DNA of 64,000 bases. It comes from CAVZCK01 sp963798805 (GTDB lineage Bacteria > Pseudomonadota > Alphaproteobacteria > Rhizobiales > Rhodomicrobiaceae). The position numbers and the translations under genes were made by a program. The DNA is taken from the NCBI GenBank assembly GCA_963798805.1, contig CAWCVC010000005.1:124001-188000 (forward strand), in the 5' to 3' direction. Position 1 is the first letter of the stretch; each line of letters begins with the position of its first letter. Positions 17,434 through 25,916 of this stretch are shown here, in pieces. The notes beneath the pieces were generated by a model. That model saw nothing but the letters and a program-made list of their open reading frames with translations, had not been told where the DNA came from and did no database searches.

Positions 17434-19216
17434 TCCCTATTATCAAAATGGCGAATTTTCGCGCCTGAAATCGCTTCTGCTCGGAGAAGAACAGCAGGTC
17501 CTTGCGGATATCGAGACGCTGGTGCGCCGGCACGACCACCGCATCGGCGACGATGACAGCCTGCGGCGGAGCGTTGCCGACGTCCTGGCCGAGGCGCTCC
17601 GTGAAGCCGATGTCAAGAACCACCGCGAGCTGGCCGCCGCCATTGCGCCGATCATCGTTGCCGCCATCCGGCGCGAGATCCGCAATGCGAGCGACGAGGT
17701 CGTCGACGCAATGTACCCGATCATGGGCCGGCTCATCCGCGCCTATGTGGCGAGCGCCATCCGCGACCTGATCGAGCAGACCAACCGGCAGATCGAAAGC
17801 GGCCTCAGCGCGCGGTTCATCCGGCTGCGCATCAAGAGTCTGTTCACCCGCACGCCCTACCGGACGCTGCTCATGCGCGACGCTCAGGAGCTGCGCGTCT
17901 CCAGCGTCTATATCATCAACAGAAGCTCAGGCTCGCTGATCGAGTCCTGGAACGCCGATACGGCGGCGCCCGACGATGCGCGCGATGACTATCTGATCGG
18001 CGGCATGCTGACTGCGATCAACAATTTCGCCGCCGAATCCCTCCCCGAGCGGGAAAGCGAGCTGCGCGCCCTCGACCTCAGCGATTGCCGGGTCTATCTG
18101 CGCGCCTCGGCAACCTATCTCCTGGCGATCAAGACCGTCGGCCGCGGAACGCGAAAGATCAGACGCCTTCTCGATCAGGAATTGCAGCGCAGCCTTGAGA
18201 AGCTGGCGCCGCTCAGCCCGGCTACTTCGCTCCGCCACCGCGAAGTCCTGGCGGAGCTGGCGGAGACGGCGACCGAGATGTTCCGGCGCCACAAACAGCC
18301 GCCGGTGCTCGCCATATCGGTGCTGACCGGCCTGGCCATTCTCGTCGGGCTGATTGTGCTTCAACATCAGCGCGAACAGCACGCGCTCGCCCGGCTGCAC
18401 GACAAGGTCGAAGCCGTCGTTGCAGGCCGCGACGCGCTGCGCGGCTTTCCCTTCACCGTCGACGTCGCCGGCGACCATAGCAAGGTCACGCTTTCCGGGC
18501 TGGTGCCGAGCGAGGCAGACCGGGACAGCCTGATCAAGGCGGCCGAGGCGGAGATCCGTCCGTCACGGCTCGACCCGCATCTCGTCGTGGCGCCGACCAT
18601 GAGCGGCTATCTGGCGCTGAAGAAGTCGATCGACGATCTGGGCGGACTGATCGGCCGCGTAGACGAGGACGCGGCGCGCCGGTCTACGGCGCAATATCAG
18701 GCGCTGGAAAAGACGATCGGACAGCTCAACGCGAAGCTCGGCCATGAGAGCGCCGAACTCGGCGGCCAGATCGCCGAGTTGCAGCGCGCCGTCAAGGACC
18801 CGCTCCTGCGGCTCAGCCAGTGGACCGCGATGCACGCCGTGTTTTTCGCCGACGGCGTCATCTTCCGCGACGACAAGGCGACCGTGATGACCTTGAAGCA
18901 ACTCAGCCAGCTCCTGTCGCTGTCGGATGCGAAAATCCGCGTCGTCGGCTATACGGACCCAAGCGGCACCGATCAGGGCAACGACTCGCTGGCGAGTTTG
19001 CGCGCGCAGCGTGTTGCCGAAGAGCTGGAAAAGCTTGGCGTGCCGAAAGAGCGTCTGAAGCTTCTGGCCCGGCCGAGAGGCGTCCTGCTGAGCTTTGATA
19101 AGGGACCGCTCAGCAGCAATCGCCGGGTCGAGTTCGAGCTTGCCTATGCCGGCGAGCCCATGGAGGCAGTGGGGTTGCCGCTGAATGAAACCGGACCAAC
19201 CGCGACACGTCCATAA
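17420..19216 (+). CDS. One-pass membrane protein with OmpA-like C-terminal domain
   Basis: A 598-residue protein with four parts. Residues 1-290 are a soluble, helical, charged domain that starts with the SLLLGEEQQ motif. A single membrane span AISVLTGLAILVGLIVL lies at about residues 296-312. A BON-like segment (FTVDVAGDHSKVTLSGLVPS) lies near 340-360, followed by a coiled coil. An OmpA-like peptidoglycan-binding fold is near 475-575: a VFFADG strand, the VVGYTDPSG strand-loop, LASLRAQRVAEEL and NRRVEFEL. If the N-terminus is cytoplasmic, the OmpA domain faces the periplasm and could touch the cell wall. The alternative ATG at 17426 shortens it by two residues. It overlaps the GTPase gene by 32 bp. 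The domain reading is good, the role is inferred. Confidence 0.8.
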   Translation: MTMNSPYYQNGEFSRLKSLLLGEEQQVLADIETLVRRHDHRIGDDDSLRRSVADVLAEALREADVKNHRELAAAIAPIIVAAIRREIRNASDEVVDAMYPIMGRLIRAYVASAIRDLIEQTNRQIESGLSARFIRLRIKSLFTRTPYRTLLMRDAQELRVSSVYIINRSSGSLIESWNADTAAPDDARDDYLIGGMLTAINNFAAESLPERESELRALDLSDCRVYLRASATYLLAIKTVGRGTRKIRRLLDQELQRSLEKLAPLSPATSLRHREVLAELAETATEMFRRHKQPPVLAISVLTGLAILVGLIVLQHQREQHALARLHDKVEAVVAGRDALRGFPFTVDVAGDHSKVTLSGLVPSEADRDSLIKAAEAEIRPSRLDPHLVVAPTMSGYLALKKSIDDLGGLIGRVDEDAARRSTAQYQALEKTIGQLNAKLGHESAELGGQIAELQRAVKDPLLRLSQWTAMHAVFFADGVIFRDDKATVMTLKQLSQLLSLSDAKIRVVGYTDPSGTDQGNDSLASLRAQRVAEELEKLGVPKERLKLLARPRGVLLSFDKGPLSSNRRVEFELAYAGEPMEAVGLPLNETGPTATRP

Positions 19217-19715
19217 GCTGATGCTGCTCGGCGATATCGGCGTCGGCAAGACATCGCTGGTCAGACGGCTGGTGCTGAACAAATTCGATCATGACTATAA
19301 GGCGACCATCGGCGTCGACGTTTACACGCACAATCTCTCGATCGAAGCCGGCGCCGGGCCGGTCGAGGTGAAACTGCTGATCTGGGACATCGATGGAGAT
19401 TTCGGCGAAAGCATCTTCAAGCAGATCTATATCAAAGGCGCCACCTCGGCGCTCGTCATCGGCGATTGCTCGCGCCCGGCAACGCTCACGTCCGCCGCGT
19501 CGCTCGCACAAACCTTCACCGAGCAGTTCCCCGGACGGCCGGTCTCGCTCGTCGTCAACAAAACCGATCTCATTGCCAAAAGCGAGTTGCCGAAACTCGA
19601 GGCGCCGCTTCGCGTCCTGCACGCACCAATTCTGGAGACGAGCGTTAAGACCGGCGACAACGTCTTAAAATCCTTCGAAACCATCGCGCGGACAGCCTAT
19701 GAGCGCGAGCTCTGA
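19185..19715 (+). CDS. Ras/Rab-like small GTPase
   Basis: A 176-residue small GTPase of the Ras superfamily. G1 is GDIGVGKTS (16-24), G2 threonine 41 in KATIGVDV, G3 is WDIDGD (67-72), G4 is NKTD (125-128) and G5 is ETSVKT (151-156). The Rab-type WDTAGQE is altered so that aspartate 72 stands where Ras-like proteins place the catalytic glutamine. There is no C-terminal cysteine for lipid attachment. It overlaps both neighbours by 32 and 17 bp. It is probably a prokaryotic Ras-like GTPase related to the MglA/Rup groups. No GAP, GEF or Roadblock gene is visible nearby; the effector may be the adjacent membrane protein or the kinase. Confidence 0.88.
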   Translation: MKPDQPRHVHKLMLLGDIGVGKTSLVRRLVLNKFDHDYKATIGVDVYTHNLSIEAGAGPVEVKLLIWDIDGDFGESIFKQIYIKGATSALVIGDCSRPATLTSAASLAQTFTEQFPGRPVSLVVNKTDLIAKSELPKLEAPLRVLHAPILETSVKTGDNVLKSFETIARTAYEREL

Positions 19716-21204
19716 CGAAGCCGGAGCGGGCCAGCTTGCCAGGAGCGTCCGCTTTCTTTGCGATCTGCGCAATTTCGGATATGCCGGGCTCGATTGCGGT
19801 TATCGAGCCAAATGGCGATATGGCGAGCTCGCCAGTTGGATGCCACTCGGCGAAAATGTCTGTCGGAGCACGGACCTGCTCTTCGGCCTGGAGCGGGAGC
19901 TGCTCGATCTGCAGGATGAGAACGGAAGCTGCTTCGCGCTGCCCCGCGTCGGAATTCCCTCACATGCCGATGCAGGCGCGAAGATGTCGATCGAGATCGT
20001 CTGGGACGAGCGGGCGGAATCCTATCACGTCATCATTCACCGGCTTGTCGCCGACTCCGAGGTCGAGCTAGAGCTCTTGAAGCAAATCCGGGCGCGGCGT
20101 CTTGCCGAGCAGAATTTTCAGACCACCCGAGAACGGCTTGCGCGGCGGCAGATGCTGCTCGATGTCATCATGCAGCATCTTCCTATTGCCGCCGCCATTT
20201 TCGATGAAAAACAGCGCTATGTTTTCGCGACGCGGCGCTGGGGGGAGGATTTCCGGGTCGAATGCGAGCCGCTGCTCGGGCGCGGCTACGCCGAGGCGAG
20301 CCTCACCATTCCCGCGGCTGAAATGCCGAAATTCGACGCCAGCTTCTCAGGCATCGCGGCCGAGCCCGAGATTGCCGCATCGCGGCCGCCAAACGGAGAT
20401 GCGCATTGGCACCGCTGGACGCATAGGCCGTGGCGTCAGGAGGACGGCACCAATGGCGGGGTGCTGACATCCGCCGAAGATCTGACCGCGCTGATCGAGC
20501 GGCAAAAGCAGCTCGAGGCGGAGAATGAGCGGTTGAGGTCGACCAATCGGCAATTGCTGAATTTCGCAGCCATTATCGCCCACGATCTCAAGGCCCCATT
20601 GCGCTCGCTCGACAGCACGATCAGGGAGCTTCCCGCCGGCCGCAACGGCAACGGTCTTGCCAAGGCGCTGAAGCATGTCGAGCGCATGGCGTCGATCATT
20701 GACGGGACGCAGGAGTTGACCGAAGCGCTCGATTTTGGATCCGAACTCGAGCCCGTCGATCTGCGCAAGCTCGTTTCCGAGATTTTCGAGACGCTGCCGA
20801 AAAGCACAGCTTTTCATCTGCAGCTGAGCCTCAAGCGCGAAGAGGTCGAGATCCAAAAAAATCTGCTCGACTTGGTGCTCAGAAATCTGCTCGACAACGC
20901 GATCAAACATCATGACCGGGGCGCGGGACGGATTGCCGTCGTCCTCGACGAAGATGACACCGCCTGGCTCCTTTCCGTCGAGGATGACGGCCCCGGCATG
21001 ACTGCCGAGCGGCAAGACCTCTTGTCCGCGGCGGCTGGTCCGGCTAACAGAGTGGAGCGCGACAACGGCTCCGGCCTTGGCCTCGCAATTGTGAGGCGCG
21101 CACTCGACCGGATCGGGGGGACAATCGCGGTCGGATCCGACGCAACGAATCAGCGAGGAACGCGACTTTTGGTCCGCTGGCCCAAATGCGCGGTTTCTGG
21201 CTGA
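19699..21204 (+). CDS. PAS-domain histidine kinase
   Basis: A 501-residue soluble sensor kinase. The N-terminal 130 residues (LARSVRFLCDLRNFGYAGL onward) look like a ligand or partner domain without a clear family. A PAS-like domain follows after LLDVIMQHLPIAAAIFDEKQ (about residues 150-270). The H-box AIIAHDLKAPLRSLD places the phospho-histidine at 295. The ATPase has LRNLLDNAIKHH (N), VEDDGPGM (G1) and GSGLGLAIV (G2). There is no transmembrane segment, so input must come from the cytoplasm, plausibly from the GTPase whose gene it overlaps by 17 bp. The regulator at 21269 is its probable partner. Confidence 0.88.
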   Translation: MSASSDEAGAGQLARSVRFLCDLRNFGYAGLDCGYRAKWRYGELASWMPLGENVCRSTDLLFGLERELLDLQDENGSCFALPRVGIPSHADAGAKMSIEIVWDERAESYHVIIHRLVADSEVELELLKQIRARRLAEQNFQTTRERLARRQMLLDVIMQHLPIAAAIFDEKQRYVFATRRWGEDFRVECEPLLGRGYAEASLTIPAAEMPKFDASFSGIAAEPEIAASRPPNGDAHWHRWTHRPWRQEDGTNGGVLTSAEDLTALIERQKQLEAENERLRSTNRQLLNFAAIIAHDLKAPLRSLDSTIRELPAGRNGNGLAKALKHVERMASIIDGTQELTEALDFGSELEPVDLRKLVSEIFETLPKSTAFHLQLSLKREEVEIQKNLLDLVLRNLLDNAIKHHDRGAGRIAVVLDEDDTAWLLSVEDDGPGMTAERQDLLSAAAGPANRVERDNGSGLGLAIVRRALDRIGGTIAVGSDATNQRGTRLLVRWPKCAVSG

Positions 21205-21268
21205 ACCGACACGCAGCAGCCCACTCGCGGCCTGTTCAAAACATTCAGTCTGAAGGGTTACCGTTGTC

Positions 21269-21874
21269 ATGAACAGCGCACGCAAACCCGCGATTTATAT
21301 CGTCGATGACGATGAAAGGGACCGCCAGGCCGTCACCGAATTGCTCAACGGAAGCGGCTATGATCTCCGGCTTTTCGCCAACGGCGCGGCGTTTCTCGCC
21401 GAGGCCGAAGATTTGAGCAACGCCTGCGTTCTGCTCGACGTCAGAATGCCGGATATGGACGGGCTGACGCTCGTCAAACGCATCGCCGAGGCTCATCCGC
21501 ACTGCCGCGTCATCATGCTGTCAGGCAAGTCCACCCTGCCAATCGCCGTCGAGGCGATGAAGCGCGGCGCCATCGATTTCCTGGAGAAGCCGGTCGAGAA
21601 GGACAATCTGCTTCAGGCCATCGAGCGCGCCTTCCATATGCGGCCGCAGAATTCCGGCGATGTGCTGACACGCGAGCAGCTCTTCGCCAAGGTGACGCGC
21701 CGCGAAGGCCAGGTGCTCGAATTGCTGGTCCAGGGCCACCCGAACAAGGTCGTCGCCTATAAGCTCGGCATCACCGAAAATACCGTCGAGGTTCACCGGC
21801 AGCGGCTGATGAAACGGCTGGAGGTGAAAAGCTTTGCCGAACTGGTCAGGCTGGCCGTGAGGGCTGGGATTTGA
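21269..21874 (+). CDS. FixJ-type two-component response regulator
   Basis: A 201-residue regulator with an N-terminal receiver domain and a C-terminal LuxR/FixJ helix-turn-helix. Acidic residues 13-15 (VDDD), phospho-acceptor aspartate 57 in LLDVRMPDMDG, and the KPV near residue 108 are present. The DNA-binding part shows TRREGQVLELLVQGHPNKVV and ITENTVEVHRQRLMKRLEV. It lies 64 bp behind the histidine kinase gene and probably receives its phosphate. It is not the fixLJ pair: the kinase lacks a haem PAS signature and fix genes are absent here. Confidence 0.92.
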   Translation: MNSARKPAIYIVDDDERDRQAVTELLNGSGYDLRLFANGAAFLAEAEDLSNACVLLDVRMPDMDGLTLVKRIAEAHPHCRVIMLSGKSTLPIAVEAMKRGAIDFLEKPVEKDNLLQAIERAFHMRPQNSGDVLTREQLFAKVTRREGQVLELLVQGHPNKVVAYKLGITENTVEVHRQRLMKRLEVKSFAELVRLAVRAGI

Positions 21875-21897
21875 AAGCGCCTTAGGTGCCCGCGCCC

Positions 21898-22254
21898 TCA
21901 ATACAGTTTGCCGCCATTGGGGACGGACCTTGTAGGGCCAATCAGCACAACCTCGCCGTCCTCATCGGGAAAGCCGAGCGTCAGCACTTCCGACAGGAAC
22001 TTGCCGATCTGGCGCGGGGGGAAATTCACGACCGCCGCCACCTGACGCCCTTTCAGCGAGTCCAACGTGTAATGCTTGGTAATCTGCGCCGAGCTTTTCT
22101 TGACGCCGATCTGCGGGCCGAAATCGACCCAGATCTTGAAGGCCGGCTTGCGCGCATCCGGAAAGGGCTGCGCGTCGATAATGGTGCCGACGCGGATGTC
22201 GACAGCCTCGAAATCGGCATAGCTGATGACGCCGCCCCCTGTCCCCTCCGCCAT
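21898..22254 (-). CDS. csaA: CsaA-type tRNA-binding protein
   Basis: A 118-residue OB-fold protein of the CsaA / EMAP tRNA-binding family. It starts with the diagnostic FEAVDIRVGTIIDAQPFPDA, then PAFKIWVDFGPQIGVKKSSAQI, and ends FLSEVLTLGFPDEDGEVVLI. CsaA binds tRNA and has been reported to have chaperone-like or secretion-related activity. It is convergent with the FixJ-type regulator and 14 bp downstream of the TetR gene, probably in one transcript with it. GGGGCAAGCGCG precedes the ATG. Confidence 0.9.
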   Translation of the reverse strand: MAEGTGGGVISYADFEAVDIRVGTIIDAQPFPDARKPAFKIWVDFGPQIGVKKSSAQITKHYTLDSLKGRQVAAVVNFPPRQIGKFLSEVLTLGFPDEDGEVVLIGPTRSVPNGGKLY

Positions 22255-22268
22255 CGCGCTTGCCCCCT

Positions 22269-23006
22269 TCAGACTGCCGGTGCCGGGCCAGGGCCGGCGC
22301 TTCCATTCGACTGCCCTGGAGCCGGAGCAGGCGAGGCCGGCTCCATCGCGTCGCCCTTCGGTTCGGCATCGCTTTGGCGCGCCTCGCGCCGGGAAGGCAT
22401 GAGCCCCGCGCAGAAGCGCTTCGCCGCCGCGCCGAAATCGTCGATCCGCCGCAAAGCGCGCTCACCCCGCCGCAAGCGGCCGTCGAGCGCCGCCATGGTC
22501 CGGGCGAGGCCGGGATCGTCGTCCTCCAGCCAGATCTCGAAGACCCGGCCGTAAAGCGCCATCAGCCCAGGGATGCGCAAGGCGCCGCGCGAGCCTTCTG
22601 CATCAACTCCGGCGGCGGCCAGCATCCAGTAGAGCGAGCGCGCAGCCACGCCAAGCTGACCGAGACTCTCGGCCGGATGAAAGCGAAGATCGTCCCGAAT
22701 CCGATTCAGGCCGGCCTTATAGGGCTGCATCAGCTCGAAGCGCGTCATCAGCACGTCGAACAGCCGGTCCCGATGCGCAAGCTCGGCATCGGCGGGGCTC
22801 GCCTTGGCCAGCACGGCCTCATCGACCATGCGCGTATAGGCGGCGAGAATTTCGGCCTTGGAGGAAAACTCCCTGCGGAAATCATTGAGGCCGACCCCGG
22901 CCTCCTGCGCGATTCTATCGAGGCTGAGACCGCGCCAGCCCTCACTCGCGGCAAGCCGCAAGGCTGCGTCGACGATCTTTCCCTGGGTCGTGGTCAGGTC
23001 GGGCAT
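22269..23006 (-). CDS. TetR family transcriptional regulator
   Basis: A 245-residue regulator. The N-terminal helix-turn-helix reads ALRLAASEGWRGLSLDRIAQ, followed by EAGVGLNDFRREFSSKAEIL, as in TetR members related to the RpsU-divergent type. The C-terminal ligand domain is unassigned, and the last 45 residues are a proline- and alanine-rich low-complexity tail. It lies upstream of csaA on the same strand. Its target is unknown; the spacer 23007-23065 holds no clear palindromic operator. Confidence 0.85.
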   Translation of the reverse strand: MPDLTTTQGKIVDAALRLAASEGWRGLSLDRIAQEAGVGLNDFRREFSSKAEILAAYTRMVDEAVLAKASPADAELAHRDRLFDVLMTRFELMQPYKAGLNRIRDDLRFHPAESLGQLGVAARSLYWMLAAAGVDAEGSRGALRIPGLMALYGRVFEIWLEDDDPGLARTMAALDGRLRRGERALRRIDDFGAAAKRFCAGLMPSRREARQSDAEPKGDAMEPASPAPAPGQSNGSAGPGPAPAV

Positions 23007-23065
23007 GGCTCGCTCCGTAGCTCGAACGGCGGATCACTGCCGATAAGACTTAATGGCGTTCGGCC

Positions 23066-23641
23066 CTAAGGGGAAGGCAGGAGCGACCGAAAGCCGCCCA
23101 GTTCGCGGTGATGTCCAAGCCGTGTCACCAGCGCTTCGAGCCGCTTATCGAAGATCCCGCATTCGCGCAGATGGCGCACCGTATTCACGACGTATTCGAG
23201 GTTTCGGCCGGATCGTCCGCTGCTGCGCCGGACCAGCCATTCCTGCCTTTCGAGCGGCAGATCGCCGGCATATTGGCGATGGCTCCGGTTGACGATGTAG
23301 CAGAGTGCGTGCGCCTCAGCGCCCTCCTCACCGATCAGCGTCACGCGCCGCCAGCTCGGCCGGTAGACATTGTTCATCAGCTCCCGGCGGCGCAGATAGT
23401 TGAGCGTCGGCCGGGCCTGCCGCGCCGGGACGTGAAACACGATACCCTCGCACATCCCGCCGGCATCGAGCCCGAGCACCAGGCCGGGGCGGAACGGTGT
23501 GCCCCGGTGAACATGGGAATAGACGCAGAGCGCGCGGTGCGCACCGTGCAGAATGGCGTGCGAGGAGCGGTCGTAGACAAAGCCCGGCCGCCACATCAGC
23601 GAGCCGTAGCCGAACACCCAAAGGCCGTCGCTCCAGCTCAC
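23066..23641 (-). CDS. ChaC-like glutathione-specific gamma-glutamylcyclotransferase
   Basis: A 191-residue cytoplasmic protein of the ChaC family, which splits glutathione into 5-oxoproline and Cys-Gly. The hallmark VFGYGSLMWRPGF opens the protein, and RGTPFRPGLVLGLDAGG and AHALCYIVNRSHRQYAGDLP follow. It starts with GTG, whose last bases overlap the tyrC stop (GTGA at 23641-23638), so it is translated from the hisC-tyrC transcript. Confidence 0.88.
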   Translation of the reverse strand: MSWSDGLWVFGYGSLMWRPGFVYDRSSHAILHGAHRALCVYSHVHRGTPFRPGLVLGLDAGGMCEGIVFHVPARQARPTLNYLRRRELMNNVYRPSWRRVTLIGEEGAEAHALCYIVNRSHRQYAGDLPLERQEWLVRRSSGRSGRNLEYVVNTVRHLRECGIFDKRLEALVTRLGHHRELGGFRSLLPSP

Positions 23642-24585
23642 GCGGTCTTCTTTTTCTCGGGCGAAGGCGCGCCATGCGGACGGCCGAAGTCCGGCGCGGG
23701 GGTATCCTGTCCGGCCTCGATAATGCCTCTCCTGATGGTGCGCGTGCGGGCGAACAAATTGAACAGCATCTCGCCGTCGCCCCAGCGTATGGCGCGCTGC
23801 AGCGCGCTCAGATCCTCCGTGAAGCGCCCGAGCATTTCGAGAACCGCATCCTTATTATTGAGGAAGACGTCGCGCCACATGGTGGGATCGGAGGCGGCGA
23901 TGCGGGTGAAGTCGCGAAAGCCGCTGGCAGAGAATTTGATGACTTCCTTCTCGGTGACCTTTTCCAGGTCGGAGGCCGTGCCGACGATATTATAGGCGAT
24001 CAGATGCGGAACGTGGCTGGTGATGGCGAGCACCAGATCGTGGTGCTCCGGCGCCATGACCTCGACCATGGAGCCGCAAGCCTCCCAGAACCGCGTCAGT
24101 CTGGCGACCGCCTCGGGCAAGGCATCCGGCGGCGGCGTCAGGATGCACCAGCGTCCGTCGAACAGCTCGGCAAAACCGGACTCCGGCCCCGAATATTCGG
24201 TGCCGGCGATCGGATGGCCGGGAATGAAGTGCACGCCTTCGGGAAGATGCGGGGAGACATCGCGGACGACGGCGGTCTTGACCGAGCCGGCATCGGTCAC
24301 GATCGCGCCTGGCCTCAGCGCCGGACGGATCGCCTCAGCGATGGCGCCGAAGGTGCCGACCGGCGTGCACAGAATGACGAGATCGGCGCCCGCCACCGCC
24401 TCGGCGGGATCGGCGAAGACGGCGTCGCAGAGCTTCAGCCGCTCGGCGGTGCGGAGCGTCGCCTCGGATTTCGCGTTGCCGGTGACGCGCTTGGCGAGCT
24501 TCCCGCGCCGGATGGCGTGGCTGAGCGAGGAGCCGATCAGGCCGAGCCCGATCAGCGCCACCTGCTCGAATTGCGGGTTAGCCAT
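23638..24585 (-). CDS. tyrC: Prephenate/arogenate dehydrogenase family protein
   Basis: A 315-residue NAD(P)-dependent dehydrogenase of tyrosine biosynthesis, of the TyrC (cyclohexadienyl dehydrogenase) type. The Rossmann motif is VALIGLGLIGSSLSHAIRR. The HFIPGHPIAGTEYSGPESG segment carries the substrate-contact residues and the TSHVPHLIAYNIVG helix is conserved. I start at the ATG at 24585, because the upstream extension lies inside hisC and lacks family character. It overlaps hisC by 8 bp. hisC-type aminotransferases beside tyrC commonly serve aromatic amino-acid synthesis, so the pair may act in one pathway. Confidence 0.9.
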   Translation of the reverse strand: MANPQFEQVALIGLGLIGSSLSHAIRRGKLAKRVTGNAKSEATLRTAERLKLCDAVFADPAEAVAGADLVILCTPVGTFGAIAEAIRPALRPGAIVTDAGSVKTAVVRDVSPHLPEGVHFIPGHPIAGTEYSGPESGFAELFDGRWCILTPPPDALPEAVARLTRFWEACGSMVEVMAPEHHDLVLAITSHVPHLIAYNIVGTASDLEKVTEKEVIKFSASGFRDFTRIAASDPTMWRDVFLNNKDAVLEMLGRFTEDLSALQRAIRWGDGEMLFNLFARTRTIRRGIIEAGQDTPAPDFGRPHGAPSPEKKKTA

Positions 24586-25693
24586 GGGCCCGTTCTCCCT
24601 TGGCGAAATCGCGCAGCGCCTCGACCACGGCACGGTTCTCCTCGGCGAGCCCGACCGTCAGGCGCAAGCCTTGCGGGATGCCGTAATTTTCCAGACGCCG
24701 GAGAATGAGGCGCCGGCTCATCAGGAATTCATCGGCATCGGCGGCGGTCCGCCCCGGCTCATCGCCGAAATGGACGAGCACGAAATTGGCCGCGCTCGCC
24801 GTCACCTCATAGCCGAGAGAGCGGATCTCGCGCGCCAGCCAGTCCAGCCATTCGGCGTTATGTGCCTTGGCCCGCTCGATATGCTCCTGATCGTTGAGCG
24901 CCGCAATCGCGGCAGCCATGCTCGGCCCGGCGAGATTGAACGGCCCGCGGATCTGGTTGAGCACGGCCGCGATCTCGGCCGGACAATAGACCCAGCCAAC
25001 GCGCGCGCTGGCAAGGCCGTAGATCTTGGAAAATGTGCGGGTCATCACCGTGTTGGCGGTGGTTGCGACCAGCTCGATCCCGGCCTCATAGTCGTTGCGG
25101 TTGACATATTCGGCATAGGCGCCGTCGAGCACCAGGAGGACATTGTCCGGCAGCGAGCGGCGCAGGCGGCGGATCTCGTCAAAGGCGAGATAGGTGCCGG
25201 TCGGATTGTTCGGATTGGCGATGAAAACCGCCCGCGTGCGCGGCGTCACGCGCTTCAGGATCGCGTCGACATCGGCGCGGAACTCCGTCTCCGGCGCGAC
25301 AACCGGCGTCGCCCCGGCCGCCAGAATGACGATCTTATAGACCAGGAAGCCGTGCTCGGTGAAAATCGCCTCGTCGCCCGGTCCGAGATAAGCCTGCGCG
25401 AGGAGATGGAACAGCTCGTCCGACCCGCAGCCGCAGACGATGTGATCCGGGCCGAGCCCGTAAAACCGGCCGAGCGCGGTGCGCAGCGCCGTCGCCGCCC
25501 CGTCCGGATAGCGGTCGAGAGCGCTGGCAGCTTCGCGGAACGCCTCCACCGCCTTGGGACTCGGCCCCAGCGGCGTCTCATTCGAGGACAGCTTGATGAC
25601 GCGCCCGGCGCCCGGCAGCTTGCTGCGGCCAGGTACGTAAGGGTCGATCTTGAACACCCCAGGTCTTGGCTGTGGCGCCTCTGCGAGCGGCAC
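24578..25693 (-). CDS. hisC: Histidinol-phosphate / aromatic aminotransferase HisC
   Basis: A class I/II PLP aminotransferase. The lysine in TRTFSKIYGLASARVGW (about residue 223) forms the Schiff base; IKLSSNETPLGPSP and IANPNNPTGTYL are the family hallmarks. An in-frame ORF reaches 25780, but I choose the GTG at 25693, which has a perfect AAGGAG six bases upstream and gives a protein of 371 residues starting in the usual place. It overlaps tyrC, so histidinol-phosphate, phenylpyruvate and hydroxyphenylpyruvate are all possible substrates. The gene is divergent from metX across 223 bp. Confidence 0.9.
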   Translation of the reverse strand: MPLAEAPQPRPGVFKIDPYVPGRSKLPGAGRVIKLSSNETPLGPSPKAVEAFREAASALDRYPDGAATALRTALGRFYGLGPDHIVCGCGSDELFHLLAQAYLGPGDEAIFTEHGFLVYKIVILAAGATPVVAPETEFRADVDAILKRVTPRTRAVFIANPNNPTGTYLAFDEIRRLRRSLPDNVLLVLDGAYAEYVNRNDYEAGIELVATTANTVMTRTFSKIYGLASARVGWVYCPAEIAAVLNQIRGPFNLAGPSMAAAIAALNDQEHIERAKAHNAEWLDWLAREIRSLGYEVTASAANFVLVHFGDEPGRTAADADEFLMSRRLILRRLENYGIPQGLRLTVGLAEENRAVVEALRDFAKGERAHG

Positions 25694-25916
25694 TTTGATC
25701 TCCTTAACCCTTGCGCGATAGGCTGATATGACATCTGCGCGACAGCGGGAACTCATAGGATCGGATGCGCCAGAATGCAAAGAAAAGATTGACTTTAGCG
25801 TCTGACATCCTAGCTAACGGCCCAGGTGCTGCATCAAAACTGGGCAGCATTCCGCGCGCTGCCGGACCCGCGTTCAACGATCGGCGCCGGGCTTCGAAAA
25901 GGGGGCTCTCTTGTAT

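Noticed and set aside
25781..25916. SAM-II riboswitch before metX
   Set aside because: TAGCTAACGG is slightly reminiscent of the SAM-II 3' element, and a GCCCAG/CTGGGC hairpin exists. The full pseudoknot pattern with GATTTAACC and the GC-rich P1 stem is not present.
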